Source: Acetobacteraceae bacterium
GTDB taxonomy: Bacteria > Pseudomonadota > Alphaproteobacteria > Acetobacterales > Acetobacteraceae
Reading direction: 5' to 3'
Assembly: GCA_022842185.1 (NCBI GenBank)
Contig: JALHQB010000034.1
Coordinates: 1 to 50,901 of the forward strand
Length of the DNA stretch: 50,901 bases
Below the pieces are notes generated by a model, which saw only the letters and a program-made list of their open reading frames with translations, was not told where the DNA came from and did not search any database. Every line of letters begins with the position of its first letter. Positions within the stretch are counted from its first letter, which is position 1. Of this stretch, positions 31,813 through 43,301 are shown piece after piece. The translations under genes and the position numbers were made by a program.

Positions 31813-32604
31813 TCAGCCCGCGGCGACGATCGCCCGCTTGGCCATCACGCCGACCAGATGCGCGCGGTATTCGGCGCTGCCGTGGATGTCGCCGTTCAGG
31901 CCATCGGCATCCTGCTTGATGCCGGCGACGGCATCCGCCGACCAGTTGGATGTAAGTGCGGCTTCCATCTCCGCCTGGCGGAACACGCAGGGCGCGGCGC
32001 CGACCACGGCGACCCGCACCGTGCCGCCGGCCTTCGCCACGAAGACACCGGCCATGACATAGCGGCTGGCCGGGTTGCGCATCTTGGCGTAGCCGGCCTT
32101 GTCCACGATCGGGAATTCGACGGCCGTCAGGATCTCATCGGCTTCCAGCGCCGTGGTGAACATGCCGAGGAAGAAATCATCGGCCGCGATCTTGCGCTTG
32201 GAGGTGTGGATGGTGGCGCCGAGCGCGACGACGGCGGACGGATAATCGGCCGCGGGGTCGTTGTTGGCGACCGAACCGCCGATGGTGCCGCGGTTGCGCA
32301 CCTGCAGGTCGCCGATATGGGACGCCATGTAGGCCAGCGCCGGGATCGCCGCCTTCACCTCGGCGCTGTTGGCGACTTCGGCATGGCGGGTCAGCGCGCC
32401 GATGACGATGGCGTTGCCGACGCGCTTGATGCCGGTCATTTCCGCGATGCCGGACAGATCGACCAGCGCGGTCGGCTTGTTCAGCCGGTGCTTGAGCGCG
32501 GGCAGCAGCGTGTGGCCACCGGATACCGCCTTGGCATCCGGGTCGGCCAGCAGCTTCACCGCGTCGGCGACGGAGGTCGGCTTGTGGTAGGCGAAATCGT
32601 ACAT
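31813..32604 (-). CDS. Molybdenum hydroxylase FAD subunit (CoxM-like)
   Basis: 263 residues. FAD-binding motifs are KAVSGGHTLLPALKHRLN and the GDLQVRNRGTIGGSVANNDP block with the double glycine. The protein ends in the CO dehydrogenase flavoprotein C-terminal domain (SRYVMAGVFVAKAGGTVRVA). It takes electrons from the 2Fe-2S subunit and passes them to the acceptor. Last of three genes (S-L-M on the minus strand) before the terminator. About 84 bases separate it from the large subunit gene. Confidence 0.93.
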   Translation of the reverse strand: MYDFAYHKPTSVADAVKLLADPDAKAVSGGHTLLPALKHRLNKPTALVDLSGIAEMTGIKRVGNAIVIGALTRHAEVANSAEVKAAIPALAYMASHIGDLQVRNRGTIGGSVANNDPAADYPSAVVALGATIHTSKRKIAADDFFLGMFTTALEADEILTAVEFPIVDKAGYAKMRNPASRYVMAGVFVAKAGGTVRVAVVGAAPCVFRQAEMEAALTSNWSADAVAGIKQDADGLNGDIHGSAEYRAHLVGVMAKRAIVAAG

Positions 32605-32688
32605 CTCGTGTGCTCCTTGCGTCGCGAGCCGACCGATTCACGCCTCCGCGCCCGGTGCGGCGCGTACTGCGATCGGACGGCGGGTGCC

Positions 32689-35079
32689 CTATTCCGCCGC
32701 CTGCCGGCGGCCGCCATTGATGATCTGCCACATCTTGGCCGGAGTTGCCGGCATGTCCAGGGTGCGGACGTTGAAGTCTCGCAACGCATCGACCACCGCG
32801 TTGATCACGGCGGGCGGGGAACCGATCGCGCCGACCTCCCCACAGCCCTTCACGCCGAGCGGGTTGTGCGTGCACAGCGTGGTGTGGGTGGCCACCGAGA
32901 TCGGCGCGAGGTCGTCCGCGCGCGGCATGGTGTAGTCCATCATCGACCCCGACAGCAGTTGGCCATCGGCGTCATACACGCAGGTTTCCAGCAACGCCTG
33001 GCCGATGCCCTGGGCGATGCCGCCCTGGACCTGGCCTTCCACGATCATCGGGTTGATGACGCGGCCCACATCGTCGACCGCGGTGAAGTTCACCATGCTG
33101 ACCTTGCCGGTTTCCTGGCAGATCTCGACCTCGGCGATGTGGCAGCCGCCGGGATAGGTGAAGTTCTTGGGGTCGTAAAAGGCGGTCTCCTCCAGCCCCG
33201 GCTCGATCTCGTCGATCGGGTAGTTGTGCGGGACATAGGCGGCGACCGAGATATCGACCAGCGCCTTGGTCCTGTCGGTGCCGGCAACGCGGAAGGTGCC
33301 ACGCTCGAATTCGATGTCATCGACCGAGGCTTCCATCAGATGGGCGGCGATGCGCTTGCCCTTGGCGATGATCTTGTCCATCGCCTTCATCATCGCCGAG
33401 CCACCGACCGCGAGTGACCGCGAACCATAGGTGCCCATGCCGAAGGGCACCTTGGCGGTGTCCCCATGCACGATGTCCACCTGCGCGGTGGGCACGCCGA
33501 GCTTGTCGGCCACCAGCTGGGCGAAGGTCGTCTCATGCCCCTGCCCGTGGCTGTGGGAGCCGGTCAGCACGGTGACGGACCCGGTCGGGTGGACGCGGAT
33601 GGTGCCGACTTCATACAGCCCCGCCCGCGCGCCCAGCGAACCCACCACGGCCGAAGGCGCGATGCCGCAAGCCTCGACATAGGTTGAACAGCCGATGCCG
33701 CGTAGTTTCCCGCGCCCGGCCGCTTCCGCGCGCCGCGCCTCGAACCCCGCCCAGTCGGCTGCCACCAGCGCCTGATCGAGTGTCGCGGTGTAGTTGCCGG
33801 AATCGTATTGGAGCGCGACCGGCGTCTGGTACGGAAAGGCGTCGTTGGGGATGAAATTGCGGCGGCGGAGTTCGACGCGGTCAATGCCGGTCTCCTGCGC
33901 CGCGACATCCATCAGGCGTTCCAGCAGGAAGGTCGCCTCCGGTCGCCCCGCGCCGCGATAGGCATCGACCGGCACGGTATTGGTGAAGATGGCCTTCACC
34001 TCACAGTAGATCACCGGCGTGCTGTAGGTGCCGGCCAGCAGCGTCGCGTACAGATAGGTCGGCACGCAGGGCGCGAAGGTGGACAGGTAGGCGCCCATAT
34101 TCGCGTAGGTGTGGACCTTCAGCGCGAGGATCTTGCCGTTCGCATCCAGCGCCAGCTGCGCGTTCGACACATGGTCGCGCCCATGCGCGTCGGACATGAA
34201 GGATTCGGTGCGGTCCGCCACCCATTTCACGGGCTTGCCGAGTTTGCCGGCCGCCCAGGTGACGATGGCTTCCTCGGCATAGTGATAGATTTTCGACCCG
34301 AATCCGCCGCCGACATCGGGTGCCACGACGCGCAGCTTCGATTCCGGGATGTGCAGGACGTTGGCACCCATCAACAACCGGATGACATGCGGGTTCTGGC
34401 TGGTGGTGTGCAGCGTGTAGTCGCCGCTGGTGCGGTCGAACTCGCCCATCGCCGCCCGCGGTTCCATCGCATTCGGGATCAGACGGTTGTTCACCAGGTC
34501 CAGCGATACGACCTTGGCCGCCTGAGCGAAGGCGGCTTCCATCACCGCCTTGTCGCCGATGTGCCAGTCGTAGCAGAGGTTCCCCGCCACATCGTCATGC
34601 ACCGCGGGCGCACCGGGCTTCACGGCGGCGTCGATGGTCGCTGCGGCGGGTAGCACGTCGTAATCCACGACGATCGCTTCCGCCGCGTCGCGCGCCTGTT
34701 CCCGCGTCGCGGCGATGGCGACCGCCACCTGGTCCCCGACATGGCGCACCTTGTCATGCGCGATGACGGGGTGCGGCGGCTCGGCCATCGGCGAGCCGTC
34801 CTTGTTGTGGATCTGCCAGCCGCAGGGCAGCCCGCCGATATTGTCGCGCGCCATGTCCGCGCCGGTGAACACCGCGACGACCCCGGGCATGCCGGCCGCG
34901 GCGGTGGTGTCCACCGACCTGATCCGCGCATGGGCGTGGGGACTGCGCAGGATCCAGGCGTGCAACTGTCCCTGGCGGTTGAAATCGTCGGTATAGGCGC
35001 CGCGGCCCTGGAGGAAGCGGTAATCCTCCTTCCTGCGGACGCTCGCGCCGATGCCTTCGAACGGTGCTGCCACGTTCAT
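32689..35079 (-). CDS. Molybdenum hydroxylase large subunit, form II CoxL-like
   Basis: 796-residue molybdopterin subunit. The active-site loop reads AYRGAGR (about residue 372). This is the form II signature; true CO dehydrogenases of form I have AYxCSFR. The catalytic glutamate is in [18 protein letters not shown] near residue 745, and the cofactor-binding [19 protein letters not shown] is present. Form II enzymes oxidise aldehydes, purines, N-heterocycles or nicotinate-like compounds; CO is not established as substrate. No coxD/E/F/G or xdhC maturation genes are nearby. Start: ATG at 35079. Confidence 0.92.
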   Translation of the reverse strand: MNVAAPFEGIGASVRRKEDYRFLQGRGAYTDDFNRQGQLHAWILRSPHAHARIRSVDTTAAAGMPGVVAVFTGADMARDNIGGLPCGWQIHNKDGSPMAEPPHPVIAHDKVRHVGDQVAVAIAATREQARDAAEAIVVDYDVLPAAATIDAAVKPGAPAVHDDVAGNLCYDWHIGDKAVMEAAFAQAAKVVSLDLVNNRLIPNAMEPRAAMGEFDRTSGDYTLHTTSQNPHVIRLLMGANVLHIPESKLRVVAPDVGGGFGSKIYHYAEEAIVTWAAGKLGKPVKWVADRTESFMSDAHGRDHVSNAQLALDANGKILALKVHTYANMGAYLSTFAPCVPTYLYATLLAGTYSTPVIYCEVKAIFTNTVPVDAYRGAGRPEATFLLERLMDVAAQETGIDRVELRRRNFIPNDAFPYQTPVALQYDSGNYTATLDQALVAADWAGFEARRAEAAGRGKLRGIGCSTYVEACGIAPSAVVGSLGARAGLYEVGTIRVHPTGSVTVLTGSHSHGQGHETTFAQLVADKLGVPTAQVDIVHGDTAKVPFGMGTYGSRSLAVGGSAMMKAMDKIIAKGKRIAAHLMEASVDDIEFERGTFRVAGTDRTKALVDISVAAYVPHNYPIDEIEPGLEETAFYDPKNFTYPGGCHIAEVEICQETGKVSMVNFTAVDDVGRVINPMIVEGQVQGGIAQGIGQALLETCVYDADGQLLSGSMMDYTMPRADDLAPISVATHTTLCTHNPLGVKGCGEVGAIGSPPAVINAVVDALRDFNVRTLDMPATPAKMWQIINGGRRQAAE

Positions 35080-35166
35080 GTGCCGTCGCCTCCCTATGGG
35101 CGTTGTCGTGCCGGTCTTTGCCGGTCGGTTCGTTGCGGGCGCCTTGGCACGCCCGTCGGCAAGACC

Positions 35167-35670
<504 letters not shown>

Positions 35671-35872
35671 CGTGTGTCTCCCTCAGTCGTGCGTTGGGTA
35701 TCCGGGGATGTGGTCCCCGGCGGTTCGGGGGCAACCCTCGCGCTGGCGAGCATGCCTCGTCAAGCGTCGCGGAGGATGCCGCGGCGCGGCATCGCGCTTG
35801 ATGCGAATGGATCGCAATATCTCACCGTTGCACCGCGCCCGAGCATCGCCGGGCGCGGTCTGCGACGGCGGG

Positions 35873-36900
35873 TCAGTGATGCGCGATGACCGCCGCCCCG
35901 CGCGCGCCCGACAGCGGGTTCTGCGCCGCCGGCAGGTCATGCAGGTGGCAGGCGGACCAATGCCCGCCCTCCGTCTCCCGCAGGATGGGTTCATCCTGGC
36001 GGCAGCGGTCGAAGGCGTAGGGGCAGCGCGTGTGGAAGCGGCAACCCTTCGGTGGATTGATCGGCGAGGGCACATCGCCCTTGAGGATGATGCGTTCGCG
36101 CGCCGCCCCAGGTTCGGGCACCGGCACCGCCGAGAGCAGCGCCTCGGTGTAGGGGTGCTTGGGGGCGGCGAACAGCGCGCGCTTGGGCGCGACCTCGACG
36201 ATCTTGCCCAGGTACATCACCGCGACGCGGTGGGTCATGTGCTCGACGATCGCGAGGTCATGGCTGATGAACAGCATCGCCAGGCCCAGTTCCTTCTGCA
36301 GGTCCTGCAGCAGGTTCACGATCTGCGCCTTCACCGACACGTCGAGCGCGGAGACGGCCTCATCGCAGATGATCAGGTCCGGATCGGCCGCGAGCGCGCG
36401 GGCGATGCAGATGCGCTGGCGCTGGCCGCCGGAGAATTCATGTGGCCAACGGCCCACCGCATCGCGCGGCAGGCGCACGCGGTCCATCAGGTCGCCCACG
36501 CGCTTTTCCAGGTCCGCGCTGCTGCTGGCCAGTCCGAAATTGCGGATCGGTTCGGCCAGGATGTCGCGCACCCGCATGCGGGGATTGAGGCTGCTGAACG
36601 GGTCCTGGAAGACCACCTGCATGCGCCGGCGCATCGGGCGCAGTGTGCCCGATGGCATGTCGTCGATGCGGTTGCCGTCCAGCACCACCTGCCCGCCGGT
36701 GATCGGGAACAGTTTCAGGATGGCCTTGCCGACGGTCGACTTTCCGCAGCCGGATTCGCCCACCAGCGACAGCGTCTCGCCCTTGTTGATCGAGAAGGAG
36801 ACCCCATCCACGGCATAGACGTACCCGGTGGTGCCGCCGAAGAAGCCGCCCTTGATCGGGAAGTGTTTCTTGAGGTCATGGACCTCGAGGATCGGGGTGC

Positions 36901-36904
<4 letters not shown>
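35873..36904 (-). CDS. Dipeptide/oligopeptide ABC transporter ATPase (DppF/OppF type)
   Basis: 343 residues. Walker A is GESGCGKST, signature [15 protein letters not shown], Walker [15 protein letters not shown]-loop [10 protein letters not shown]. The C-terminal oligopeptide-transporter domain has [14 protein letters not shown], a cysteine-rich segment that can hold a 4Fe-4S cluster in this family. The N-terminal insertion [20 protein letters not shown] is typical of the F subunit. Start: the ATG at 36904 overlaps the stop of the DppD-type gene. Last gene of the nine-gene transporter region. Confidence 0.92.
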
Positions 36905-37890
<986 letters not shown>

Positions 37891-37894
37891 GGCG

Positions 37895-38824
37895 TCAGAT
37901 CCTTTTCGCCATGCGCGGGTCGAGCGCGTCACGCAGACCGTCGCCGAGCAGGTTCACGGCCAGCACGGTGACCGACAGGAACAATGCGGGGAAGAACACG
38001 ATGTATGGCTTCACCTGCCACAGGGCGCGGCCTTCGGCCATGATGTTGCCCCAGGACGGGATGATCGGCGGCGTGCCGGCCCCGATGAAGGACAGGATCG
38101 ATTCCACGATCATCGCGGATGCGCAGACATAGGTCGCCTGCACCGTCATCGGCGCGATGGTGTTGGGCAGGATGTGCCGCCAGATGATCACCGGCGTCCG
38201 TGTCCCGGCCGCGACCGCCGCATCGACATAGGGCTGTTCACGCAGGGACAGCACCACGCCGCGCACCAGCCGCGACACGCGCGGGATTTCCGCCACTGTG
38301 ATCGCCAGGATGACGTTGCCCACCGAACCCCGCGTCAGCGCCATCAGCGCGATGGCGAGCAGGATCGACGGGATCGACATCATGCCGTCCATGATCCGCA
38401 TGATGATGCTGTCGGTCCAGCGCACGAAGCCGGAGATCAGCCCGATGGTCAGCCCCGCGATCGAGGCGCAGATGGCGACCGAGAAGCCGACGATGAGCGA
38501 CACCCGCGCACCATAGATGACGCGCGAATAGACATCGCGGCCCAGCATGTCGGTGCCGAACCAGTATTGCGCCGATGGTTCGCGCGTCCGGCGTGCCGGG
38601 GCGAGCGAGGTCGGGTCCGCATAGGTCAGCAGCGGCGCGAAGATCGCCATCAGCACCATCGTGAGCACGATGAAGCCGCCGACGGCGATGGATGGGTTGC
38701 GATACAGGAACCCCCAGAAGCCCTTGCGGGCCTTCACGGGTGGCATGATGTCGGGCAGCGGCGCGGCGACGGCGACATTCGCCGCCGTGATGTCGCCCGC
38801 GCTGAGGACGGAAGCGGAGGCCAT
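37895..38824 (-). CDS. Dipeptide/oligopeptide ABC transporter permease (DppC type)
   Basis: 309 residues, about six membrane spans. After a cytoplasmic N-terminus, the OppC_N segment is [20 protein letters not shown]. The periplasmic loop has [23 protein letters not shown] sequence (here [20 protein letters not shown]). The EAA loop follows ([20 protein letters not shown] then HILPN). Its ATG at 38824 overlaps the DppB stop as TGATG. With DppB it forms the channel. Confidence 0.93.
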   Translation of the reverse strand: MASASVLSAGDITAANVAVAAPLPDIMPPVKARKGFWGFLYRNPSIAVGGFIVLTMVLMAIFAPLLTYADPTSLAPARRTREPSAQYWFGTDMLGRDVYSRVIYGARVSLIVGFSVAICASIAGLTIGLISGFVRWTDSIIMRIMDGMMSIPSILLAIALMALTRGSVGNVILAITVAEIPRVSRLVRGVVLSLREQPYVDAAVAAGTRTPVIIWRHILPNTIAPMTVQATYVCASAMIVESILSFIGAGTPPIIPSWGNIMAEGRALWQVKPYIVFFPALFLSVTVLAVNLLGDGLRDALDPRMAKRI

Positions 38825-39765
38825 CAGTACCGGATCCTCGGGTCAAACAGGGTGTAGAGGAGGTCGATCACAAGATTGACCAGCACATAGACGAAGGAGA
38901 ACAGCAGCACGACGCCCTGGATGACGGGGTAGTCGCGCCGCAGGATCGCATCGACGGTCAGGCGCCCCAGGCCGGGAATGGCGAAGACGCTTTCGGTGAC
39001 CACGGCGCCGCCGATCAGCAGCGCGATGCCGATGCCGATGACGGTGACGATCGGCACCGCCGCGTTCTTCAGCGCGTGCAGGAACAGGATGGACCGCTGC
39101 CCCGCGCCCTTGGCGCGCGCGGTGCGGATGTAGTCCTGCTGCAGCACTTCGAGCATGGTCGCGCGGGTGATGCGCGCGATCAGCGCGATATAGACCGACC
39201 CGAGCGCCACCGCCGGCAGGATCAGGTTCTGGATCCATGGCCCGAAGCCCTGGGTGAAGGAGGTGTACCCCTGCACCGGCAGCCAATCGAGTTCCAGCGC
39301 GAAGATGTAAGCGAGCAAATAACCCACCACGAAGACCGGCACCGAAAAGCCCAGCACCGCGAAGCCCATGACGAACTTGTCGACGAAGGTACCGACCTTC
39401 CAGGCCGCCACCACGCCCATCGGCACGGCGATCGACACCGCGAGGATGAGCGTGACGACCATCAGCGACAGTGTCGGTTCGATGCGCTGCTTGATCATCA
39501 GCGAGACCGGCAGGTTGGTGAAGATGGAGACCCCGAGGTCACCCCGCGCGATGTCCCAGACCCAGGCCCCGAACCGCACCAGATAGGGGCGGTCGAGGCC
39601 AAGGCTGGCGCGGATGCGCTCGACATCATCCGGGGTGGCCTGGTCACCCGCGATCACCGCCGCCGGGTCGCCCGGCGCGATGTACAACAATGAGAAGACA
39701 AACAGCGCGACGATGGCCATCACCGGGATGGTGGCCAATACGCGCCTGACGACATAAGCGAACAT
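38824..39765 (-). CDS. Dipeptide/oligopeptide ABC transporter permease (DppB type)
   Basis: 313 residues, six membrane spans. The N-terminus is [20 protein letters not shown], and a periplasmic loop holds [20 protein letters not shown]. The EAA loop is [20 protein letters not shown] then HALKNA, and the end is [11 protein letters not shown]. It follows the first binding-protein gene after 24 bases. Only this one permease pair serves the five binding proteins upstream. Confidence 0.93.
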   Translation of the reverse strand: MFAYVVRRVLATIPVMAIVALFVFSLLYIAPGDPAAVIAGDQATPDDVERIRASLGLDRPYLVRFGAWVWDIARGDLGVSIFTNLPVSLMIKQRIEPTLSLMVVTLILAVSIAVPMGVVAAWKVGTFVDKFVMGFAVLGFSVPVFVVGYLLAYIFALELDWLPVQGYTSFTQGFGPWIQNLILPAVALGSVYIALIARITRATMLEVLQQDYIRTARAKGAGQRSILFLHALKNAAVPIVTVIGIGIALLIGGAVVTESVFAIPGLGRLTVDAILRRDYPVIQGVVLLFSFVYVLVNLVIDLLYTLFDPRIRY

Positions 39766-39789
39766 GATCGCGGATACCCGTTCAGTTTA

Positions 39790-41388
39790 TCAGGTTTTCG
39801 ACACGCCCCAGGCGAAGGGGATCGGGCCCTTCACGATGCCGGAAACGTTCCGGCGCCAAGCCTGGTAACCCAGGAAGAAGCCGGTGGGGCAATAGACGAC
39901 ATTCTCGACCGCCGCACGGTTCATCCGCCCGATCGCCGCGCGTTCCTGCGCGAGGTCGGTCGCGGCGAGCCAATTCGGCACCTCGGCCTCGACCGCCGGC
40001 ACGTTCGGCCAGCCGAACCAGGCGCCGTCGCCGTTGGCCCGCACGGCATTGTAGATCATCGGGTTGGTCGCATCCGCACCGGCGTGCCAGGTGTGGAACA
40101 TCGACCAGCCGCCCTGGTTGGGCGGGTTCTTCATGGCGCGGCGCTGGCCCACGGTGCCCCAGTCGGTCGCGACGAAATCCACGTTCATGCCAAGCCGCTT
40201 CAGCAGGTCCGCCGTCACGTCGCCCTGCGACTTGGTGATGGGCTGGTCCTGCGCGACGATGCAAATCACGGGTTCGTTGTTGTAGCCGGACTCCCGCAGC
40301 AGCTGCTTGCCGCGTTCGAGGTTGGCCATCTTCATCATCTCGCCGCCCTCCTCGGTATAGAGCGGCGTGCCGGGGGTGAAGAAACCGCCCAGTGTCTTAC
40401 GCAGGGCCGGGTCGTTGCCGACCACGGCGCCCATGTAGTCATCCTGGCTCAGCGCCGTCATCACGGCCTGGCGCACCTTCAGGTTGTTGAAGGGCGGATG
40501 CAGGTGGTTCATGCGGAACGAACCGATATTGCCCAGCGGATCCGCGATGTCGACGGCGATGTTGCGGTTGCGGCGCAGGACCGGCACCAGGTCGGTGATC
40601 GGGTTCTCCCACCAATCGACCTCGCCATTCTGCAGCGCGGCGGATGCCGTCGCGGGATCCGGCATGATCGTCCACTCGACACGATCGACCAGCGCGCGCT
40701 TGCCGCCGGCCAGCCAGCTATTGGGTTCGTCGCGCGGCACGTAGCCGTCGAACTTCGCGAAGACCGCCTTCGCACCGGGCACCCATTCATCCCGCACGAA
40801 ACGGAACGGACCGGAGCCGACATATTCGTTGATCTGCGTGAAGGGATCGGTCTTGGCGATCCGCTCCGGCATGATGAAGGCCATCGGCGTGGCGTTCTTG
40901 CCAAGGGCCATCTGCATCTTGGTGAAGGGCGCCTTCAGGCGCCAGCGGAAGGTGCGGTCATCCACCGCGACCAGTTCCTCATTCAGCGTACGCAGCAGCT
41001 GGCCCATCGGGTCGCGCGGCATCCAACGCGTCAGCGATGCGACGACGTCCTTCGAGCGCACCGGCTCGCCGTCATGGAACTTCAGCCCTTCGCGCAGCTT
41101 GAAGGTCCAGGTCTTGCCGTCCTGCGAGACTTCCTCGCCCTCGACCATCTGGCGCTGCGGCTGGAGGTTCTCATCGAACCCGTACAGCGTATCCCACACC
41201 ATCACCGACGCATTCCGCACCACGTACTGCGTGGTCCAGATCGGGTCGAAATTGGCGAGGTTCGCCTGCGGCACGAAGCGCAGGGTGCGGGCATTGGCAC
41301 CTTGCGACAGCGCGGGGGCGGACATGCCGCCTGATGCGCCGATGGCAGCCACACCGGCCCCAGCCTTGAGGAACGTCCTGCGGTCCAT
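39790..41388 (-). CDS. ABC transporter substrate-binding protein, family 5 (paralog 1 of 5)
   Basis: 532 residues. Tat-type signal: DRRTFLKAGAGVAAIGASGG, with a cleavage region near ALSQG. The SBP_bac_5 lobe is recognisable in LREGLKFHDGEPVRSKDVVA and VGSGPFRFVRDEW. The end is RRNVSGIVKGPIPFAWGVSK, matching the ends of its four paralogs. It is nearest the permeases and in the same operon as DppB (24 bases). Start: ATG at 41388 after AGGGAG. Twin hairpins upstream separate it from paralog 2, so it may have its own promoter. Ligand unknown; peptides, opines or glutathione are family options. Confidence 0.92.
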   Translation of the reverse strand: MDRRTFLKAGAGVAAIGASGGMSAPALSQGANARTLRFVPQANLANFDPIWTTQYVVRNASVMVWDTLYGFDENLQPQRQMVEGEEVSQDGKTWTFKLREGLKFHDGEPVRSKDVVASLTRWMPRDPMGQLLRTLNEELVAVDDRTFRWRLKAPFTKMQMALGKNATPMAFIMPERIAKTDPFTQINEYVGSGPFRFVRDEWVPGAKAVFAKFDGYVPRDEPNSWLAGGKRALVDRVEWTIMPDPATASAALQNGEVDWWENPITDLVPVLRRNRNIAVDIADPLGNIGSFRMNHLHPPFNNLKVRQAVMTALSQDDYMGAVVGNDPALRKTLGGFFTPGTPLYTEEGGEMMKMANLERGKQLLRESGYNNEPVICIVAQDQPITKSQGDVTADLLKRLGMNVDFVATDWGTVGQRRAMKNPPNQGGWSMFHTWHAGADATNPMIYNAVRANGDGAWFGWPNVPAVEAEVPNWLAATDLAQERAAIGRMNRAAVENVVYCPTGFFLGYQAWRRNVSGIVKGPIPFAWGVSKT

Positions 41389-41709
41389 TCACCGTCTCCC
41401 TTATGCCGTCCGGGCAGCAGCCTCAACTGCCCGGTTGGCGATCACATTGCATCATTCGTAAGCGCACGAACAGGGCTGGAGGCCGTCAAACCGCCCCCGA
41501 ACACGGCCCCGGCAACAGCGCAGCACTTGCCGTGCCAAAGGCCGAGCCACCCGGGATGGGCGACCGCGGCGCACCGGCCGCACCCCTTCGGATCGCGGCA
41601 CTTTCGGGATCGCGAGGGCAAAGCGCGCTCAAGCCACCGCTTGGCGCGAATGCCAAGCAGTGGCTTGAGGCAGACAAAAGCGTTCAAGCGGCCCGTGGGC
41701 CGCTTGAGG
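41389..41709 (-). other. 321-base spacer between binding-protein paralogs 1 and 2
   Basis: No gene is supported here. It holds two hairpins at 41628-41707 next to paralog 2 and, nearer paralog 1, a presumable promoter region in which I could not fix a -35/-10 pair. AGGGAG just before 41388 is the ribosome site of paralog 1. Confidence 0.6.
41628..41707 (-). terminator. Twin hairpins after binding-protein paralog 2
   Basis: TCAAGCGGCCC (41684-41694) and GGGCCGCTTGA (41697-41707) form a perfect 11-base stem directly after the stop of paralog 2, followed on the minus strand by CGCTTTTG. A second stem of 18 bases with one mismatch (41628-41645 with 41652-41669) comes next. Likely a terminator or partial attenuator before paralog 1. 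Confidence 0.7.
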
Positions 41710-43296
41710 TCACGCCTTTCCGATGTTCCAGAACACCGTGGCCGGGGCGCGGAACACCCCGGTCAGGTTCCGCCGCCAGGCCGAAGGCTGCCAGTAATAG
41801 CCGAGCGGGACGTAGTACATCGACTGCATCGCCTCGCGGTTCAGCGCCTCGGCAATGCGGCGGCCTTCGGCGGGGTCGCCGCCCTTCTCAACCCATTCGG
41901 CCCGGAGGCGCTCGACTTCCGGCACGTCCGGCCAACCGAACCACGCATTGGCGCCGTTCGCCCGCAGGAACAGATGGAACACCGGCAATTGCAGGGATTG
42001 GCCGGAGGAGGTGGTGTGGATGATGCTCCACCCGCCGCGCTCGACCGGCTCCTTGCTGGTGCGCCGCTGGATCAGCGTGCCCCAATCGGCCGAGATCAGT
42101 TCGAGGTTCATCCCCAACCGGCGGATGATGTCGGCCGTCACCAGCGACAGCGCATTGATCTGCGGATAGTCGCCCGGCGCGATCAGCACGACCTTTTCGC
42201 CATTGTAGCCGGCGGCCGCCAGTGCCTGCTTCGCGCGCTCGATATTGTGCGTCTTGAGCGCGTCGCTGCCTACATCGTTGGCAAGCGGTGTGTCGCAGGT
42301 GAAGACTCCCTCGCACACGCCCCAGCCGTCCGGGTCCTCGCCGGCGACGGCGCGGAGGTAGTCGCGCTGGTCCACCGCCATCGCCACCGCACGACGGATC
42401 GCCGGATTGTTGAAGGGCGGCTGCAAGGTGTTGAAGCGGCACACGCCATAGGTGCCGTCCATCAGCCGCTGTTCGACGACCAGGTTGCGGTTGCGCCGCA
42501 TCAGGGGCAGCAGGTCGTGCAGCGGGTATTCCCAGTAATCCTGCTCGCCTTGCATCATCGCGTTGCCGCTGGTGGCGGGGTCGGTGATGATCGTCCACTC
42601 GATGCGGTCGATCTTCGGGACGCGCCCGCCGGCCAGCCCGTCCACGGCTTCCTGCCGCGGCACATACCGATCATTCTTGGCCCAGACGGCGCGCTGGCCC
42701 GGATTCCATTCATCGGCCACGAAGCGGAACGGCCCGGACCCGATCGTCTCGCGGATCTGGGTGAAGGCGTCGGTCTTGGCGATGCGCTCGGGCATGATGA
42801 AGCAGGGGAACTGCGTCTGCCCCAGCGCCATGATGAGCAGCGGCGTCGGCTTGTTCAACCGGAAGCGGAACTTGCGGTCGTCGATCGCCTCCAGCGCCGC
42901 GACGTTCGGCCACAGCACCTGGGTGAAGGGGTCGCGCCGCCGCCAGCGGTCGATCGACGCGACGCAATCCTTCGCCAGCACCGGTTCCCCGTCATGGAAG
43001 GACAGGCTCTCGCGCAGCGTGAAGGTCCAGGTCAGCTGATCCTGGGACACGTCCCAGCCTTCCACCATCTGCGGCTTGATGGCGCCCGACGCGTCCGTCG
43101 CGCAGAGCTGGTCGTAGATCATGAAGGCGTTGTTGCGGGTGACGACCGCCGTTGTCCAAACCGGATCGAGGCTGGTCAGGTTCGCCTGCGGGATGACGCG
43201 CAGGGTGCGTGCCGCCGCGCCCTGCGACAGGGCCGGGGCCGCAACCCCGGCGGTGGCGATGCCGGCGGTGGCACCGAGAAAAGTCCTGCGTTCCAT
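41710..43296 (-). CDS. ABC transporter substrate-binding protein, family 5 (paralog 2 of 5)
   Basis: 528 residues. Signal: ERRTFLGATAGIATAGVAAP, Tat-like, then ALSQG. Family segments are LRESLSFHDGEPVLAKDCVA and IGSGPFRFVADEWNPGQ. Compared with its neighbours it carries several cysteines in the binding lobes (GVCRFN, GVCEGVFTCDTP), where paralogs have non-cysteine residues, suggesting a distinct ligand or a disulfide. End: RRNLTGVFRAPATVFWNIGK. Start: ATG at 43296, five bases after the stop of paralog 3, so these two are co-transcribed. A frame open further to 44187 is antisense-like filler within paralog 3. Confidence 0.92.
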   Translation of the reverse strand: MERRTFLGATAGIATAGVAAPALSQGAAARTLRVIPQANLTSLDPVWTTAVVTRNNAFMIYDQLCATDASGAIKPQMVEGWDVSQDQLTWTFTLRESLSFHDGEPVLAKDCVASIDRWRRRDPFTQVLWPNVAALEAIDDRKFRFRLNKPTPLLIMALGQTQFPCFIMPERIAKTDAFTQIRETIGSGPFRFVADEWNPGQRAVWAKNDRYVPRQEAVDGLAGGRVPKIDRIEWTIITDPATSGNAMMQGEQDYWEYPLHDLLPLMRRNRNLVVEQRLMDGTYGVCRFNTLQPPFNNPAIRRAVAMAVDQRDYLRAVAGEDPDGWGVCEGVFTCDTPLANDVGSDALKTHNIERAKQALAAAGYNGEKVVLIAPGDYPQINALSLVTADIIRRLGMNLELISADWGTLIQRRTSKEPVERGGWSIIHTTSSGQSLQLPVFHLFLRANGANAWFGWPDVPEVERLRAEWVEKGGDPAEGRRIAEALNREAMQSMYYVPLGYYWQPSAWRRNLTGVFRAPATVFWNIGKA

Positions 43297-43301
43297 GTCC
43301 G

